Part shown: positions 62,436-64,000 of the stretch, piece by piece | Layout of the letters: each line of letters begins with the position of its first letter | Position numbering within the stretch: position 1 is the first letter of the stretch | Assembly (NCBI GenBank): GCA_900318115.1 | Contig: ONJJ01000003.1 | Coordinates: 1-64,000 of the forward strand | Direction: 5' to 3' | DNA: 64,000 nt | Source: an uncultured Prevotellaceae bacterium | GTDB lineage: Bacteria; Bacteroidota; Bacteroidia; Bacteroidales; Bacteroidaceae | Translations under genes and position numbers: made by a program | Notes under the pieces: generated by a model | Told to the model about the DNA's origin: nothing | What the model saw: only the letters and a program-made list of their open reading frames with translations | Database searches by the model: none

Positions 62436-63980
62436 ATGAAAAAAAATCATGTTGACATCCTGACAATGGGCTGCTCCAAGAACCTCGTGGACAGCGAGCG
62501 CCTGATGGCTCAATTGCGTCATGCCGGTTTCACCGTCTCTCACGACCCTGAAGTCTGCACGGGTGACATCTGCGTCATCAACACCTGCGGTTTCATTGGC
62601 GATGCCAAGGAAGAGAGCATCAACATGATTCTCCAGCAAGGTCTGCGCAAGCAAGTCTCGCCCTCCTCCTCGTCCTCTTCGTACTCCTCCCCTTCGTCTC
62701 CTTCCCCTTCATCCTCTTCCCCCTCGTCTTCCTCCTCCCCCCTGGCGTCAAGGTTGGGTGAGGTGCGTATTCGCGCCGGCATCTTCCCCCTCCGCCGCCT
62801 CTATGTAATGGGTTGTCTTTCTCAGCGTTATCTCAGTGACTTGCAGGCTGAAATACCTGAAGTCGATGGCTGGTATGGCAAGTTTGACTGGCCCCGCCTT
62901 CTCACAGACCTCGGCCACGCCTGGGACGACCACCTCACTCCCTCCCGCTTCCTCACCACCCCTTCTCATTACGCCTATGTGAAGATCTCCGAAGGCTGCG
63001 ACCGCCGTTGTTCCTACTGCGCCATCCCCCTCATTACTGGCCGCCACCGCAGCCGTCCCATGGAGGATATTCTTGACGAAGTGCGGCAGCTTGTGGCACT
63101 CGGTGTCAAGGAGTTCAATGTCATCGCCCAGGAACTCACCTACTACGGCGTTGATCTCTACCACCGCCGTGCCATCGCCGAACTCATCGACCGCATGGCC
63201 GACATCCCCGGCGTCTGCTGGATTCGTCTCCACTACGCCTATCCGACGGACTTCCCTTGGGAACTCCTTCCCGTCATCAACCGGCACCCGAACATTTGCC
63301 GTTACCTCGACATTGCCCTCCAGCATATTGCCGACCCCGTGTTGACCGCTATGCGTCGTCATATCACCAGCGAGCAGACCTATGACTTCATCCGGCGTCT
63401 TCGCGCAGAAGTGCCTGGCATTCATATCCGTACCACCCTCATGGTCGGTCATCCTGGTGAGGACGAGGAAGCCTTCCAGCAACTGCTGGACTTCACCCGT
63501 TGGGCGCGTTTCGAGCGTATGGGCGCCTTTGCCTATAGCGAAGAAGAAGGCACGCACAGCGCCGAAGCCTTCTCCGATGACATCCCAGATGACGTCAAGC
63601 AAGCACGCCTCTCCCGCCTCATGCGCCTTCAGCAACGCATCTCTGCCGAGGTGCAGGAAGCCAAGGTCGGCACCACCCAGCGCGTTGTCATCGACCGCAT
63701 CGAAGGCGACTACTATGTCGGTCGTACTCAGTTCGATTCCCCCGAAGTAGATCCCGAGGTCCTCATCCCCGTCGCCTCCGCCTCCCCCTCTGCCACTCCC
63801 CCCTCAACCACTCCCCCCCAGTCCGACACTTCCTGCTCCCAGGCGTCAGCGTTGGGTGCCGCGCATATTTGCGCGGATTCCCCCTCCCTCTCCATCGGCC
63901 ACTTCTACGACGTCCACATCACTTCTGCCGATGACTTTGACCTCTTCGCCACACCCCTCTCAAACACCCCCTCCGCATGA
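62436..63980 (+). CDS. rimO: ribosomal protein S12 methylthiotransferase RimO
   Basis: 514 residues from the ATG at 62436 (MKKNHVDILTMGCSKNLVDS); relatives have about 430. The N-terminal Fe-S cysteines are in MGCSKN, NTCGF and VMGCLSQRY; the radical SAM motif is CDRRCSYCAIP; the TRAM domain is at the end. The extra length comes from two in-frame insertions: residues 73-118 (a long Ser/Pro run followed by LASRLGEVRIRAGIFP) and 442-488 (Pro/Ser-rich with CSQASALGAAHICADSP) inside the TRAM domain. Both are encoded by the same hairpin repeat as in ftsZ. The enzyme adds a methylthio group to Asp in S12. Confidence 0.95.
   Translation: MKKNHVDILTMGCSKNLVDSERLMAQLRHAGFTVSHDPEVCTGDICVINTCGFIGDAKEESINMILQQGLRKQVSPSSSSSSYSSPSSPSPSSSSPSSSSSPLASRLGEVRIRAGIFPLRRLYVMGCLSQRYLSDLQAEIPEVDGWYGKFDWPRLLTDLGHAWDDHLTPSRFLTTPSHYAYVKISEGCDRRCSYCAIPLITGRHRSRPMEDILDEVRQLVALGVKEFNVIAQELTYYGVDLYHRRAIAELIDRMADIPGVCWIRLHYAYPTDFPWELLPVINRHPNICRYLDIALQHIADPVLTAMRRHITSEQTYDFIRRLRAEVPGIHIRTTLMVGHPGEDEEAFQQLLDFTRWARFERMGAFAYSEEEGTHSAEAFSDDIPDDVKQARLSRLMRLQQRISAEVQEAKVGTTQRVVIDRIEGDYYVGRTQFDSPEVDPEVLIPVASASPSATPPSTTPPQSDTSCSQASALGAAHICADSPSLSIGHFYDVHITSADDFDLFATPLSNTPSA
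62743..62790 (-). repeat. intragenic hairpin repeat, first copy in rimO
   Basis: TGGCGTCAAGGTTGGGTG (62743-62760) followed by the stem-loop GGTGCG-TATT-CGCGCC (62762-62777, one G-T pair) and a TTCCCCCTCC tail. A C/T-rich tract (62656-62742) precedes it. In reverse complement it matches the ftsZ unit order: hairpin with AATA loop, CACC-type flank, G-rich tail. Confidence 0.8.
63841..63885 (-). repeat. intragenic hairpin repeat, second copy in rimO
   Basis: AGGCGTCAGCGTTGGGTG (63841-63858) followed by the perfect stem-loop CCGCGCA-TATT-TGCGCGG (63859-63876) and TTCCCCCTCC-type tail. The flank is almost identical to the first copy while the stem sequence differs. Confidence 0.85.
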
Positions 63981-64000
63981 ACCACAAAGAATTCATATCC

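Overview
This window reads as a chromosomal segment of a Bacteroidales bacterium, most likely of the Prevotella type. Three things point there. Almost every upstream region carries the Bacteroidetes -7 box (TAnnTTTG), sometimes with a TTTG -33 box 19-20 bases before it. Many genes belong to families largely restricted to Bacteroidetes (DUF4835, DUF4491, DUF4295, DUF4738, DUF4923, the DUF5112/DUF5113 sensor kinase, serine palmitoyltransferase). The core gene order (rpmB-rpmG-DUF4295 then ftsY-rimO; dnaN-exonuclease-coaBC-DUF4835-recN) is also the one usual in that order. No rRNA, CRISPR array, intact insertion sequence or complete prophage was seen. Family names come from recognising the translated sequences; no database search was run.

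Layout. 1-3.4 kb: small metabolic and detoxification genes on the minus strand (P-loop kinase fragment, PPOX flavoprotein, YdeI-like, DUF1349 lipoprotein, GNAT, nitroreductase). 3.4-5.2 kb: gene-poor, with an inverted 9-mer repeat element, a 22-bp triple tandem repeat and gene remnants. 5.3-13.2 kb: plus-strand run of a secreted TPR protein, a very large double-module histidine kinase, its response regulator and a PcrA/UvrD helicase. 13.3-23.6 kb: minus-strand housekeeping block (RluA-type pseudouridine synthase, RlmH, a TPR protein with a dead protease-like domain, RecN, DUF4835, CoaBC, a DnaQ-type exonuclease, DnaN). 23.7-26 kb: DUF3127, FHA and HU/SPOR proteins. 26.1-34.3 kb: lipoprotein, AddA-like and AddB-like helicase-nucleases, and a CE12-like esterase overlapping addB by 40 bases. 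34.4-37.7 kb: a secreted M60-type metallopeptidase between two copies of a leucine-rich module. 37.7-38.5 kb: a second repeat-rich gap with a primase-like remnant.

38.5-48 kb: a divergent FtsZ, a CE6-CE1-type double esterase facing an SGNH hydrolase, a two-domain ABC ATPase, RuvC, DUF4286, DUF1573 and DUF2264 proteins. 47.9-53.2 kb: C69 dipeptidase, a helical secreted protein, a YgiQ-type radical SAM protein and a lipid kinase. 53.3-62.3 kb: serine palmitoyltransferase, two identical tRNA-Lys genes, an acidic unknown protein, a sodium:solute symporter, methionine aminopeptidase, TsaD, a CinA-type amidase, L28-L33-DUF4295, and then ftsY after a third repeat-rich gap. The window ends with rimO.

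Two observations stand out. First, a short hairpin-forming repeat (stem, AATA/TATT loop, conserved flank, G/A-rich tail) sits in frame inside three unrelated genes: several copies in the ftsZ tail, two in rimO, and one weaker copy in the ygiQ-like gene. The stems differ while the loop is kept, so this looks like a mobile or amplifying element that proteins tolerate as linkers. Second, the three gene-poor gaps (about 3.6-4.2, 37.8-38.2 and 60.7-61.1 kb) share a layout: clusters of 7-9-mers in opposite orientation and a triple 22-23-bp tandem repeat, with unrelated sequences at each locus. One of them adjoins a fragment of a zinc-finger, primase-like protein.
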